Of a DNA stretch of 64,000 nt, positions 56,088 to 63,580 are shown piece by piece. Where the stretch lies: assembly GCF_900564155.1 (NCBI RefSeq), contig NZ_LS999839.1:521097-585096 (forward strand). The letters run 5' to 3'. Position 1 is the stretch's first letter, and every line of letters starts with the position of its first letter. A model generated the notes under the pieces. The model had not been told where the DNA came from. It saw nothing but the letters and a program-made list of their open reading frames with translations, and made no database searches. Both the position numbers and the translations under genes were made by a program. The stretch is from Pedobacter schmidteae (GTDB lineage: Bacteria > Bacteroidota > Bacteroidia > Sphingobacteriales > Sphingobacteriaceae).

Positions 56088-57080
56088 TTATAATCCTATT
56101 GCCTTGATTAATATTAATATAGGGCAGATTTCGAGGGCACAAAAGTACAAAAACAAATAGACTTTTGAAAACCGATAATGAGATAAAATATTAACGCCAG
56201 CTCTAATAAATTGAAATACAAAGACAATAGTTAGCAGAATGAAGGAAATTGCAATATAGTAAGGCCCAAACTTTAAAGGAGATAAAGCAAAAGCGATCAC
56301 TAAAGGGATAAACATCAGTGCAATGTTAAAATAACTTAAATATAATATGGATATATACTCATTTACCGGCTTCTGAATGTTAAAAAGATAGCCCAAAGCT
56401 CTTAGTAGCACAATTTTTAGCACATAAAGTACAACAATCAATATCGAGATGCTTAAATAAAAGCGAAAACCGCTATCAGCAAATGACATATGGTAGTATT
56501 GGGTAACCAGGTAAAAGAACATACCTATGGTAAAACCGAACTGCACAAACAGCAATAAAAAGGGCCAGGAGGTAAAAAGATTATCCTCCTTATTGAGGTT
56601 ATTCAGGATACGGTTACTAAAAAACGATTGTACTATGGTTTGCAGTTGCTTCGAAAAAGAGATTTTTAAAGAAGCAAACAGTACCATCAGCAAGGCAATC
56701 ACGCCAAGCACCCAAAGGTTGCCCTTTGGCACAGGGGTTCCTGTACGGTACAGGCTTACCTTTTCGGAAGTTTTAAAATCCTTATAACGGGTATAGAGTC
56801 CCGATCGCCCGTATACCTGTGCTTTTAAAATACTATCGATAATGATATTTTTATTGACCAGCGAATCGGGTAAAATCCAGGTATGGGAAAGAATAGAGTC
56901 GGTGACAAATTTTTGCCGGGCAAAAAAGGCAGAATCTCTTACCATCCTTCGGACATAGCTTTTCTTTGCAACCGCAGCGCTATCAGTCAATGGCAATGGA
57001 TTTACCACCTGAGCCCCGGCCTGGTCAAAACCCAAGGCAAAAAACAAACAAAAGACAAAAAAGGCAGACCTCAAAATCAT
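56088..57080 (-). CDS. DUF4271 membrane protein
   Basis: A 330-aa protein with a Sec signal (MILRSAFFVFCLFFALGFDQ), a soluble N-terminal part to about residue 125, and five or more membrane segments in the C-terminal half (VLGVIALLMVLFASLKISF; WPFLLLFVQFGFTIGMFFY; YISIAFILL-type stretches; FLYFCALEICPILILIKAIG). The DUF4271 family is specific to Bacteroidota and has no established function. A TAAGTTTG -7-like element lies only 5 nt upstream of the ATG. Confidence 0.85.
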   Translation of the reverse strand: MILRSAFFVFCLFFALGFDQAGAQVVNPLPLTDSAAVAKKSYVRRMVRDSAFFARQKFVTDSILSHTWILPDSLVNKNIIIDSILKAQVYGRSGLYTRYKDFKTSEKVSLYRTGTPVPKGNLWVLGVIALLMVLFASLKISFSKQLQTIVQSFFSNRILNNLNKEDNLFTSWPFLLLFVQFGFTIGMFFYLVTQYYHMSFADSGFRFYLSISILIVVLYVLKIVLLRALGYLFNIQKPVNEYISILYLSYFNIALMFIPLVIAFALSPLKFGPYYIAISFILLTIVFVFQFIRAGVNILSHYRFSKVYLFLYFCALEICPILILIKAIGL

Positions 57081-57085
57081 TGCTA

Positions 57086-57093
57086 CAAACTTA
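57086..57093 (-). promoter_or_regulatory. Candidate -7 element of the DUF4271-hemD unit
   Basis: The minus strand reads TAAGTTTG (TAnnTTTG type), ending 5 nt before the ATG; use would give an almost leaderless transcript. Confidence 0.4.
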
Positions 57094-57153
57094 GATAAAA
57101 TACCATTCAGTTTTTTATCTTCTTCATCCTATTCGCAGCAAGCTCGGTAAAAT

Positions 57154-57987
57154 CTATTCCGGTATCACCATCAGGGGTATAGTAATGCTGCCTGCTACGT
57201 TATGTGTATAGCTTTTATTGAAAATCAGCTCAAAAAAATCACGCGAACGATGCAACATCACCAACAGATCAACCTGTTGATGAGCGGATAGCGCACACAA
57301 TCCTTCTTCAATTTTATCATTTTCTATACAACTATAAAAAATGTGCGGATAGTTGGCCTTATTGGAAATCTCTGTTAAAAAGGCATCTTCTGCTTTTTTG
57401 ATATCCCTTTGCCCGGCGCCATGGATATGGGTCAGCAAAATTTTCGCATCCATACGCTCGGCCATAGGAATCAGCACATAGATGCTTTCCAAATCCCGCT
57501 TATGATTTTTAAAATCTGTGGCAAAGGCTATCTTCTTAATACCCGTCAACAATGCTTCTTCCGGCACCACCAGCAAAGGGCAGTTTAAAGTATCTATCAT
57601 ACTTTTGCTATGGTTTTCCAGCAAAAAGCGGCTAATGCCCTTACGGTGTGCACCTATAACAACCATATAAAAGTCTTGTTTTTGCCGTAAACTTTGTACC
57701 ACGTCTGCAAGCCGGCCCAATTTGCTTTGGTGGCTAATCTGGGGGTGAAAGCCTGTGGTATGATCGCTCTGCTCCAGATGCTTCTTCAACTTCTTCAATT
57801 CTTTGCCGCTGTCGGCAATAAGGGTGTCATATGCTTCGGCAGGCCATAAAACATTTGTGCTTTCCGTTAAATCAACAGCATTACACAACACCACATTGGC
57901 TTTTAGATGTTTGGCCAGGTGGTACCCATATTCTACTGCATGGTTACCACTTTCAGAAAAATCGGTCAATAACAATAATGGGTTCAT
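57154..57987 (-). CDS. Two-domain universal stress protein
   Basis: A 277-aa cytoplasmic protein with two tandem UspA domains: the first starts NPLLLLTDFSESGNHAVEYG and ends KSMIDTLNCPLLVVPE, the second starts KKIAFATDFKNHKRDLESIY and ends NVAGSITIPLMVIPE. The ATG at 57987 is used; a TTG three codons earlier is less likely. A TAAATTTG promoter element and a palindromic Fnr-like site lie upstream, suggesting control by a Crp/Fnr-family regulator. Its exact role in stress is unknown. Confidence 0.9.
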   Translation of the reverse strand: MNPLLLLTDFSESGNHAVEYGYHLAKHLKANVVLCNAVDLTESTNVLWPAEAYDTLIADSGKELKKLKKHLEQSDHTTGFHPQISHQSKLGRLADVVQSLRQKQDFYMVVIGAHRKGISRFLLENHSKSMIDTLNCPLLVVPEEALLTGIKKIAFATDFKNHKRDLESIYVLIPMAERMDAKILLTHIHGAGQRDIKKAEDAFLTEISNKANYPHIFYSCIENDKIEEGLCALSAHQQVDLLVMLHRSRDFFELIFNKSYTHNVAGSITIPLMVIPE

Positions 57988-58022
57988 AGCTAACAATTAA
58001 CGCATTGGTGAATAACTAGATA

Positions 58023-58030
58023 CAAATTTA
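58023..58030 (-). promoter_or_regulatory. Candidate usp -7 element
   Basis: The minus strand reads TAAATTTG, a TAnnTTTG match, 35 nt upstream of the usp ATG. A TTTG is present further upstream, but at 14 nt the spacing is shorter than usual. Confidence 0.5.
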
Positions 58031-58073
58031 CCATTTTATGGCTGCAAAATCATGATCACCGTCACATATGCAA

Positions 58074-58087
58074 TTGATGATCATCAG
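58074..58087. promoter_or_regulatory. Fnr/Crp-like palindromic site upstream of usp
   Basis: TTGATGATCATCAG contains the perfect 12-bp palindrome TGATGATCATCA and matches the Fnr-type pattern TTGAT-N4-ATCAA in nine of ten positions. Its centre is about 64 bp upstream of the transcription start predicted from the -7 element, a position used by Crp/Fnr activators. Function not shown. Confidence 0.35.
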
Positions 58088-58098
58088 CTTAACAGCAC

Positions 58099-58638
58099 TT
58101 ACCAACCCATCCTTTTTCGCAAAGAAATGATCTGTTCGGCATGATGTGTTCCATGCCAATTGTATTGATTGATCATTTGCCAGATTGGCATATACTCTTT
58201 ATTTATTGGATGATAGTAAGCCCTTGTCCAGTCATCCTCTTTGAGCTGCTCAAGCAAAGTTACCCATCTTCTGTGTAAGGCGTGTAATAGGGTTACTGAT
58301 ACATTTAGTGGAACCACGCTTACATCAGGCAGTTCTGCCCAAAGGTTTTCATCATAAGGGCTAATCGTCGGATTTTCTTCTGTCAGCGCCAGCTTGCAGC
58401 GAATATAAGCATTCATGTGGCTGTCGGCCACGTGATGAACCACCTGTATGATTGTCCAGCCTCCAACACGATAAGCTGTATTGAGCTGCGCCTCGTCCAG
58501 ATTTTCGATGCAGTAATCAAACAAAAGGGGCGCCGACCGGATACCACCAATCCAGGAAGCCAGGCTGTCTGCATTGTATTTTTTTGCCGGTTGGAAACGG
58601 CCAATGGGGTATTTATATTTTTCCAGCGTATCTTCCAT
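58099..58638 (-). CDS. YfiT-like bacillithiol transferase family (DinB fold)
   Basis: A 179-aa cytoplasmic protein of the YfiT/DinB superfamily. It starts YKYPIGRFQPAKKYNADSL, a typical YfiT opening, and has the putative metal-binding histidines in IQVVHHVADSHMNAY and NWHGTHHAEQIISL. Family members in Bacillus are bacillithiol S-transferases; whether this organism makes bacillithiol cannot be seen from the window. It is a single gene. Confidence 0.9.
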   Translation of the reverse strand: MEDTLEKYKYPIGRFQPAKKYNADSLASWIGGIRSAPLLFDYCIENLDEAQLNTAYRVGGWTIIQVVHHVADSHMNAYIRCKLALTEENPTISPYDENLWAELPDVSVVPLNVSVTLLHALHRRWVTLLEQLKEDDWTRAYYHPINKEYMPIWQMINQYNWHGTHHAEQIISLRKRMGW

Positions 58639-58692
58639 ACCATAAAATTAACACAAAATCCTTGCATCTTCCGGATGCATCAAAAATTAAAC

Positions 58693-58725
58693 AAAAAGGT
58701 GCTCTCGACCGAAGTCTCAAGCACC
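58693..58725 (-). terminator. Intrinsic terminator of the M16-like gene
   Basis: On the minus strand a stem GGTGCTTGAGAC / GTCGAGAGCACC closes on a TTCG tetraloop with a tandem G-A mismatch in the middle, followed by TTTTTG. It is located 39 nt past the stop at 58764. Confidence 0.85.
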
Positions 58726-58763
58726 CTATTAACCTTAATATATAGTTTGGATTATAAGCTAAA

Positions 58764-59408
58764 TTAATTTCCTGCAGCGAGGTAGCTGTTAGAAAAGTCT
58801 ACAACAGGCTTTACCCGGTCAACAGATTTTTTAGTGTAATCTTTAGCCACCGAAGGCGTAATGTTGCCGGCAATGGTTAAAAAGTTTTGTTTAGGATTAT
58901 TGATTTCCTGAAAGTAAGCATTTACCTCAGCAAGCGTTATTTTGGCAAGGCTAGCCGCATTTACAGTTTCAGGGAAATATTTGTCTTGCGCGGATAAATG
59001 GGCAAGTACTGATGCTTTGGCACTGGCCAGGCTCTGCTCGTCAAATTTGGGCGCACTGATATAGTTGATCATGGTTTCGAAAGCTGCTTCAAAACCTGCC
59101 GTTGTAGTTGCCAGGTTAACGCCTTTATCGCTATAACTCAAACCCGCATCAAGCGCTGCCAGTTGTTGATTCAACATCGTGCTAAATACTTCTTGTATGG
59201 CGGCCTTTTCTGCCCGATATTTTGCGGCAGCTTCAAAACTGAGATTGGCAAATACTTTAGGGCTGGCCTGGTTTTCAGCGACAATAACAGTAGTTCCGTT
59301 TTTTAAAGTAAAACTTACCGGGTTCTTAAAGACCGACGATTGTGCGTAACCAAATGACGTGCCTATTAAAAGAGCGATTGCAGTAGTGATAGTGTTTAAC
59401 GTTTTCAT
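58764..59408 (-). CDS. M16 (insulinase)-like exported protein without zinc motif
   Basis: A 214-aa protein, about the size of one M16 half-domain. After a signal peptide (to about SFGYAQ) comes VSFTLKNGTTVIVAENQASP, the usual start of M16 domains, and later FEAAFETMINYISAPKFDEQ and ITLAEVNAYFQEINNPKQNF. Where M16 proteases have HxxEH there is no histidine; the only His in the protein is in VLAHLSAQD. It therefore cannot be a classical zinc peptidase and may be a pseudo-subunit. It has its own promoter and terminator, so it is not a truncated pseudogene of a larger ORF. It follows a TlpA gene. Confidence 0.82.
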   Translation of the reverse strand: MKTLNTITTAIALLIGTSFGYAQSSVFKNPVSFTLKNGTTVIVAENQASPKVFANLSFEAAAKYRAEKAAIQEVFSTMLNQQLAALDAGLSYSDKGVNLATTTAGFEAAFETMINYISAPKFDEQSLASAKASVLAHLSAQDKYFPETVNAASLAKITLAEVNAYFQEINNPKQNFLTIAGNITPSVAKDYTKKSVDRVKPVVDFSNSYLAAGN

Positions 59409-59448
59409 AGTAGGGATGTTTTAATTTGTTTTTGATTAAATGTTGAAT

Positions 59449-59456
59449 CAAAAGTA
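59449..59456 (-). promoter_or_regulatory. M16-like gene promoter, -7 element
   Basis: The minus strand reads TACTTTTG (TAnnTTTG), with TTTC 19 nt upstream near the -33 position (one mismatch to TTTG). It predicts a leader of roughly 33 nt. Confidence 0.55.
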
Positions 59457-59521
59457 GATCACTTGAAACACCCCCGAAATGGAGAATAGGCAGAAAGGCA
59501 TTTCGGCCCGACGAAACAGGA

Positions 59522-59557
59522 ATTCCACCCGACAGCCATTTGCCTGTCGGGTGGAAT
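59522..59557. repeat. 14-bp perfect stem-loop
   Basis: ATTCCACCCGACAG and its exact complement CTGTCGGGTGGAAT enclose an 8-nt loop. There is no T-tract on either side. It could stabilise the 3' end of the TlpA transcript or act as a site for the M16-like gene. Confidence 0.7.
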
Positions 59558-59621
59558 CAAAATTAATTCAATAATCTGTATAGGTATAGCCGGACAAGAC
59601 AAATTGTATTTTTTGTTGTAG

Positions 59622-59664
59622 TAAGTCCATATATAGTCCGTATATAGTCCATGTATAGTCCGTG
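59622..59664. repeat. Four tandem 11-bp repeats (TATAGTCCRTR)
   Basis: AGTCC recurs at 59624, 59635, 59646 and 59657, exactly 11 bp apart. The last three units are TATAGTCCGTA, TATAGTCCATG and TATAGTCCGTG; the first is the degenerate GTAAGTCCATA. A period of one helical turn suggests a cooperative protein-binding array rather than a coding or CRISPR repeat. Confidence 0.75.
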
Positions 59665-59684
59665 TTTTATCGATGAAAACACGG
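59660..59684. repeat. Hairpin CCGTGTTTT-AAAACACGG adjoining the 11-bp repeats
   Basis: A 9-bp perfect stem with a 7-nt loop (ATCGATG) that overlaps the end of the fourth 11-bp repeat. It lies about 95 nt after the stop of the TlpA gene on the minus strand. Confidence 0.65.
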
Positions 59685-59778
59685 ATTTAGATTGCATTAA
59701 TCATAAAGAAATAATGCAGTTATATTAAACATCTGTACCATTAAGATTGCCCCTCTGTAAACATTAAATGTTGTCTGG

Positions 59779-61164
59779 CTATTTGGCACCCAGTGTTTTC
59801 TCCAGCAGCGCTTTCAGTTCCGGTGTTGATGGCCTTGGGGCGTCAACCGTCACAATTTTGCCTTGTTGGTCAAATACCATAAATCGTGGAATACCGGTAA
59901 TTTTATAATATTTCGCAATTTCACTCCATCCTGAAGCAAACAATTGCAAGCCGCCCAAATTTTCATCTTTAATCATTTTCAGCCATTTTTCTTTGTCTTT
60001 GGCTTCATCTACCGAAATGCTTACCACCTGCACGTTTGTGCCCTTCATTTCCTCTTCCAGTTTTTTAAGGTGTGGAATTTCGGCTTTGCATGGGCCACAC
60101 CAGGTTGCCCAAACATCTACCAGTACTACTTTTCCTTTCAGGCTTGCCATACTCACCAATTTACCCTCTTTATCAGGATAAGAGAAATTAAATGCATCTG
60201 TTCCTGGCTTATAAGTCAGCAATGGCGACATAATAGCCTCACTTTGCAGCTGCTGCGATTTGGTCAGCAAATACTTACCATACACGCCCATCAGCTCCTG
60301 ATAATCGGAATAGCTTTTAAAGCGTGAAGCACTTTCCAGTACCACATCGCCTTTTAAGGTATCATTGGGCACATAAGAAAGTGAAACGCTTACCCCATCA
60401 TTGCCTTTCAAATAAGGCTTAGCCTGTTGACGCATATTGATACTGATGACAGAGGTAAGCGTACGGAAACCCCATGGGTGTTTATAGATTTTTGCAGTAT
60501 GCTGTGCAAAATCCTGTGCTTTTAAGGTACTGTAATAAGGGCTGTATTCTTCAACCTTTGGATGTGCCGAGCGAGGTGTGTTCAAAAATGCGGAAGCATA
60601 GTTCGCCAAATCCACACTCATGATGTCTTTTATTGCCTTATCAAATTTTGCATTCCCTGTTGCTTTCCCATTTGTAAAGGTTTTGGCCTGGGCAACAATA
60701 CTTTCCTGCTGAGGGAAATAATCAACAAAAGTGCTGTTAACGCGCATGAAGTTTATTGATTTTTGTAACAACGGGCGGGTCAACTGATGCCACTCTGTGA
60801 GCACTGTGTTTTCTTTAGAATTCAGCTTCCCCGTAAGCACATAAGTTGAATCGTTTATGGTCAAAGAAAGTTGGTCGCCAGGCTTAAAGTAAAATTTATA
60901 GTTATCGGTTGCTGAGATGGCAGTGCCGGTTCCAATTACATACAAACCTTCGTAATCGGGATAAAAAAGGAAGCCAAAGCCACCCTTTTCGGCCGGCGTG
61001 GTGCTGGCAACTTCCACAGCTTTCCCCTCGGCAACCTTAAATAGTTTTACAGGAACGGCTTTCTTTTTCTTCAACAGGCCACTTACCTGGACAGGCTGTT
61101 GGGCAAATACAAATGACGATGTTAAGCATAGCAAAGCTATACTGCATATTTTTTTAATATTCAT
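59779..61164 (-). CDS. TlpA-family thiol:disulfide reductase of SusD locus
   Basis: A 461-aa secreted protein: signal peptide (to about VFAQ, residue 22), a beta-rich N-terminal part of about 100 residues, a helical middle, and a thioredoxin-like domain (about 325-461) with WCGPC (Cys356, Cys359) and the cis-Pro motif TGIPRFMVFD. It follows the PKD-like lipoprotein gene by 59 nt. A second such protein lies at 3961; they share layout but not close sequence. Confidence 0.92.
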   Translation of the reverse strand: MNIKKICSIALLCLTSSFVFAQQPVQVSGLLKKKKAVPVKLFKVAEGKAVEVASTTPAEKGGFGFLFYPDYEGLYVIGTGTAISATDNYKFYFKPGDQLSLTINDSTYVLTGKLNSKENTVLTEWHQLTRPLLQKSINFMRVNSTFVDYFPQQESIVAQAKTFTNGKATGNAKFDKAIKDIMSVDLANYASAFLNTPRSAHPKVEEYSPYYSTLKAQDFAQHTAKIYKHPWGFRTLTSVISINMRQQAKPYLKGNDGVSVSLSYVPNDTLKGDVVLESASRFKSYSDYQELMGVYGKYLLTKSQQLQSEAIMSPLLTYKPGTDAFNFSYPDKEGKLVSMASLKGKVVLVDVWATWCGPCKAEIPHLKKLEEEMKGTNVQVVSISVDEAKDKEKWLKMIKDENLGGLQLFASGWSEIAKYYKITGIPRFMVFDQQGKIVTVDAPRPSTPELKALLEKTLGAK

Positions 61165-61223
61165 AACTGGAAATAAATTTTATAAAACAGGAGCGCCAAC
61201 AAGAGTCAGCGCTCCATAAAAGA

Positions 61224-62759
61224 TTATTCTCGGTAGCTAACCGCTACGATTTTGCCAAAACCATCAAATGTTTTATATGGCGTTACCGCCCCATTTAAAT
61301 TCGGAACGTTGAACAATTCCATTTTTCCGCTGGCAGTAGGGTTTGCCTCATCATAAGTGCATATAATAAGCTTTTTAGCATATTCAGCATATCTTACATT
61401 TGAGGGATTGTAAACCATTTTCTGATACTTCATCAGCGATACTTTCCTCGATCCTAAATCAACAACCATACTATTGCTCTTATCAAATGGATTAAAGCGA
61501 TAAACCTTAGAACCTACCAGATACATGATATAACCTTCGGCCGGGTCGACTGCAAACTGACTTGCACCGCTCATTTCGGGTGCTGTTGTAATTTCATCAA
61601 AAGCTACAGGGTTAAAACTTGAGGCACTACACACTATCCTTGCCAGGAATATCTTTCCATCATTGTTTTTAAAGATGGCAAAAGTTTGACCGCTCAATGC
61701 ATTGCTAGCTTCCATATATAAAAGTTCCATCCCTATATTCCCTGGGTCGAACAAGGTAGAGCTTGTGGCTGGGACAGCCGAAGCTGTACTAATTCCCTTA
61801 TGTTCCAAAAAGCGTTTCTTATCCACATCATATATTACAGCATAAGCTCCTACCCCCCCTAAGGGCGCAGAAAAATAAGGCGACATCTTGATCAGCTCGC
61901 CATTACTTAACCGGTTTACCCTCACACCAAATGATGCATTTTGTGTTGCATTTTCAAAAAACAGTTGCCCCTGACTATCCAACAGGTAAGTTAAATAAGA
62001 ACCTTGATTTATTACCTTTTGCGCATAATATGGTGGTGGAGAATAGCCATTAATTGTAGAAGCCAGGGTTACATAAGTATTAAAGGTATTATTTCCGGTA
62101 TTGACAATAAAACTCTCTTGATCTGTACCCACAAAAATAGAACGGGCAATTACACTGCTGAAAGGGTCTCTTCTGTTACAGAAATATAATAACTTAGGTT
62201 TACCCTTTAAAGCCAAATTGGTCATTGTGGTTAATATATCAGTATAATACTGAAAGCTACCATCTGCTGTGATGTAATTGTAAAAATCGAGCCGCGATTT
62301 CTCATTCACTTCGCTAAGCACCAACCATCCATCTGAAATATTGGTATTTACCCATAAATCAAATGACTTTCTCCAACTTAATCCGGTACTTTTTTCGGTA
62401 ACCTGATAAAAGGCCTGATACTTTCTGTTTAAAGAAGGCAAGCTCACTTGCCAAATTAAATCGCGGTATTTCCCTATATTCTTTTTCACTACATACCCAC
62501 TACTGTCGGCCAAAACAAACCATTGATATCTATACTTCGTAGTATCATTACTTTCATCTTTGGTAAATTTTAGAGTCGGCTTTATCACCAGTGCCTGACC
62601 AGTCAACGAGGTATAACTCTCGTCTATATTTGTTATCGCCGCATTGTTAATATCGTGATAATTATAGTTCCCCAGATCCTTTCTGCAGGATGACAAAGTA
62701 AGCGCTACTAAAAAAAACAAGCCGCTTACCATTAATATCTTATTCTTAATCATGATCAT
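61224..62759 (-). CDS. PKD-like family lipoprotein of SusD locus
   Basis: A 511-aa lipoprotein: signal MIKNKILMVSGLFFLVALTL, lipobox LSSCRKDLGNYNY with Cys at about 24. The N-terminal domain resembles the PKD-like family (SLTGQALVIKPTLKFTKDES; YRYQWFVLADSSGYVV; FYQVTEKSTGLSWRKSF). The rest looks like a beta-propeller-like series of strands, e.g. SRLDFYNYITADGSFQYYTD and YAVIYDVDKKRFLEHKG. Such proteins accompany SusCD/DUF4843 sets and are probably surface substrate-binding proteins. Confidence 0.85.
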   Translation of the reverse strand: MIMIKNKILMVSGLFFLVALTLSSCRKDLGNYNYHDINNAAITNIDESYTSLTGQALVIKPTLKFTKDESNDTTKYRYQWFVLADSSGYVVKKNIGKYRDLIWQVSLPSLNRKYQAFYQVTEKSTGLSWRKSFDLWVNTNISDGWLVLSEVNEKSRLDFYNYITADGSFQYYTDILTTMTNLALKGKPKLLYFCNRRDPFSSVIARSIFVGTDQESFIVNTGNNTFNTYVTLASTINGYSPPPYYAQKVINQGSYLTYLLDSQGQLFFENATQNASFGVRVNRLSNGELIKMSPYFSAPLGGVGAYAVIYDVDKKRFLEHKGISTASAVPATSSTLFDPGNIGMELLYMEASNALSGQTFAIFKNNDGKIFLARIVCSASSFNPVAFDEITTAPEMSGASQFAVDPAEGYIMYLVGSKVYRFNPFDKSNSMVVDLGSRKVSLMKYQKMVYNPSNVRYAEYAKKLIICTYDEANPTASGKMELFNVPNLNGAVTPYKTFDGFGKIVAVSYRE

Positions 62760-62770
62760 TTTTTTAACAT

Positions 62771-63556
62771 TTACTGGGCACTTGGTCCCATCTTCATTAA
62801 TGTTCCATCTGTTTCATAAACTGGAGTCCCCATATTGGCCATTTGATCCAGGTAGGCCTTCATCCCATTGGCCCAGCCAATCGCTTGCGATATGGGTGGA
62901 TTATAGTTCACTGCAGTAATTTTATCTGTATCAAGGTTGTACCTCGAGATCAGCAGCTGAAATTTATTGGTGCCAAAAGTTCCCAGATAGGAGTTAAAAA
63001 ATGAGGCTCCCGGGCCTTTGCCCCAAAACCATGGAACTCCAGCAATATCATCCACTTTCAACCGAAGTCTTGTCTGGTATTTGATCACTCTTTTTCCGCC
63101 CGAAATTTCCTCTCTGCTGAAATATTGATTGGAAAAATGTTCGTTCGGCTTCAGGTCCATGTACAGAAAAAAGCTATCCTTTTTCATTTCAAGGGCACGC
63201 TTTAGCTTTAATTTCAGTGTATCTGCAACTTTGCCCGCCTTGATCGAGAATTCCTTATTCAGAAAATCATAATGCAGTCCAGGTTTAAGCGTGCTGCTAT
63301 CGGCAATTGACAAATTATAAGGTCTATCCGTATCAAAGTTATTTCCTATAGCTCTTACTACAATTCTGATGGTAGAGTCCTTTACAAATGTCTTCGCATA
63401 CCCGAATGAAAAATCATATCTGTTTGTAGTATCCGCTAATGTAAAATAAATGCTGTTTGTACTGCTCTTATCGTCAAAAGTGGTTAAGGTATCTTTTTTG
63501 CAAGCCATTGTTAAACCAATCAACAACAGACTTAAATAAACTAATTTTGTCTTCAT
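62771..63556 (-). CDS. DUF4843 lipoprotein of SusD locus
   Basis: A 261-aa surface-type lipoprotein with lipobox LTMACKKDTL (Cys about 19). Family features: NSIYFTLADTTNRYDFSFGY, IRIVVRAIGNNFDTDRPYNL and LKPGLHYDFLNKEFSIKAG. DUF4843 proteins follow SusD genes in many Bacteroidota uptake loci; no activity is known. The gene lies 24 nt after susD and 11 nt before the PKD-like gene. Confidence 0.88.
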   Translation of the reverse strand: MKTKLVYLSLLLIGLTMACKKDTLTTFDDKSSTNSIYFTLADTTNRYDFSFGYAKTFVKDSTIRIVVRAIGNNFDTDRPYNLSIADSSTLKPGLHYDFLNKEFSIKAGKVADTLKLKLKRALEMKKDSFFLYMDLKPNEHFSNQYFSREEISGGKRVIKYQTRLRLKVDDIAGVPWFWGKGPGASFFNSYLGTFGTNKFQLLISRYNLDTDKITAVNYNPPISQAIGWANGMKAYLDQMANMGTPVYETDGTLMKMGPSAQ

Positions 63557-63580
63557 AATTTAATTAATTAGGTCCAGCTT

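Larger units (their letters stand above)
59409..59778. other. 370-bp gene-free region with promoter, hairpins and 11-bp repeats
   Basis: No ORF is supported. It holds the M16-like promoter (near 59449), a long hairpin (59522-59557), four 11-bp repeats (59622-59664) and a further hairpin (59660-59684), all listed separately. Confidence 0.8.

Noticed and set aside
58764..59408. M16-like gene as a truncated pseudogene
   Set aside because: It has an intact signal peptide, its own promoter and a terminator right after the stop; no downstream M16 fragment is present.
59622..59664. Short tandem repeats as a CRISPR array
   Set aside because: Units are 11 bp with no spacers, and no cas genes are near.
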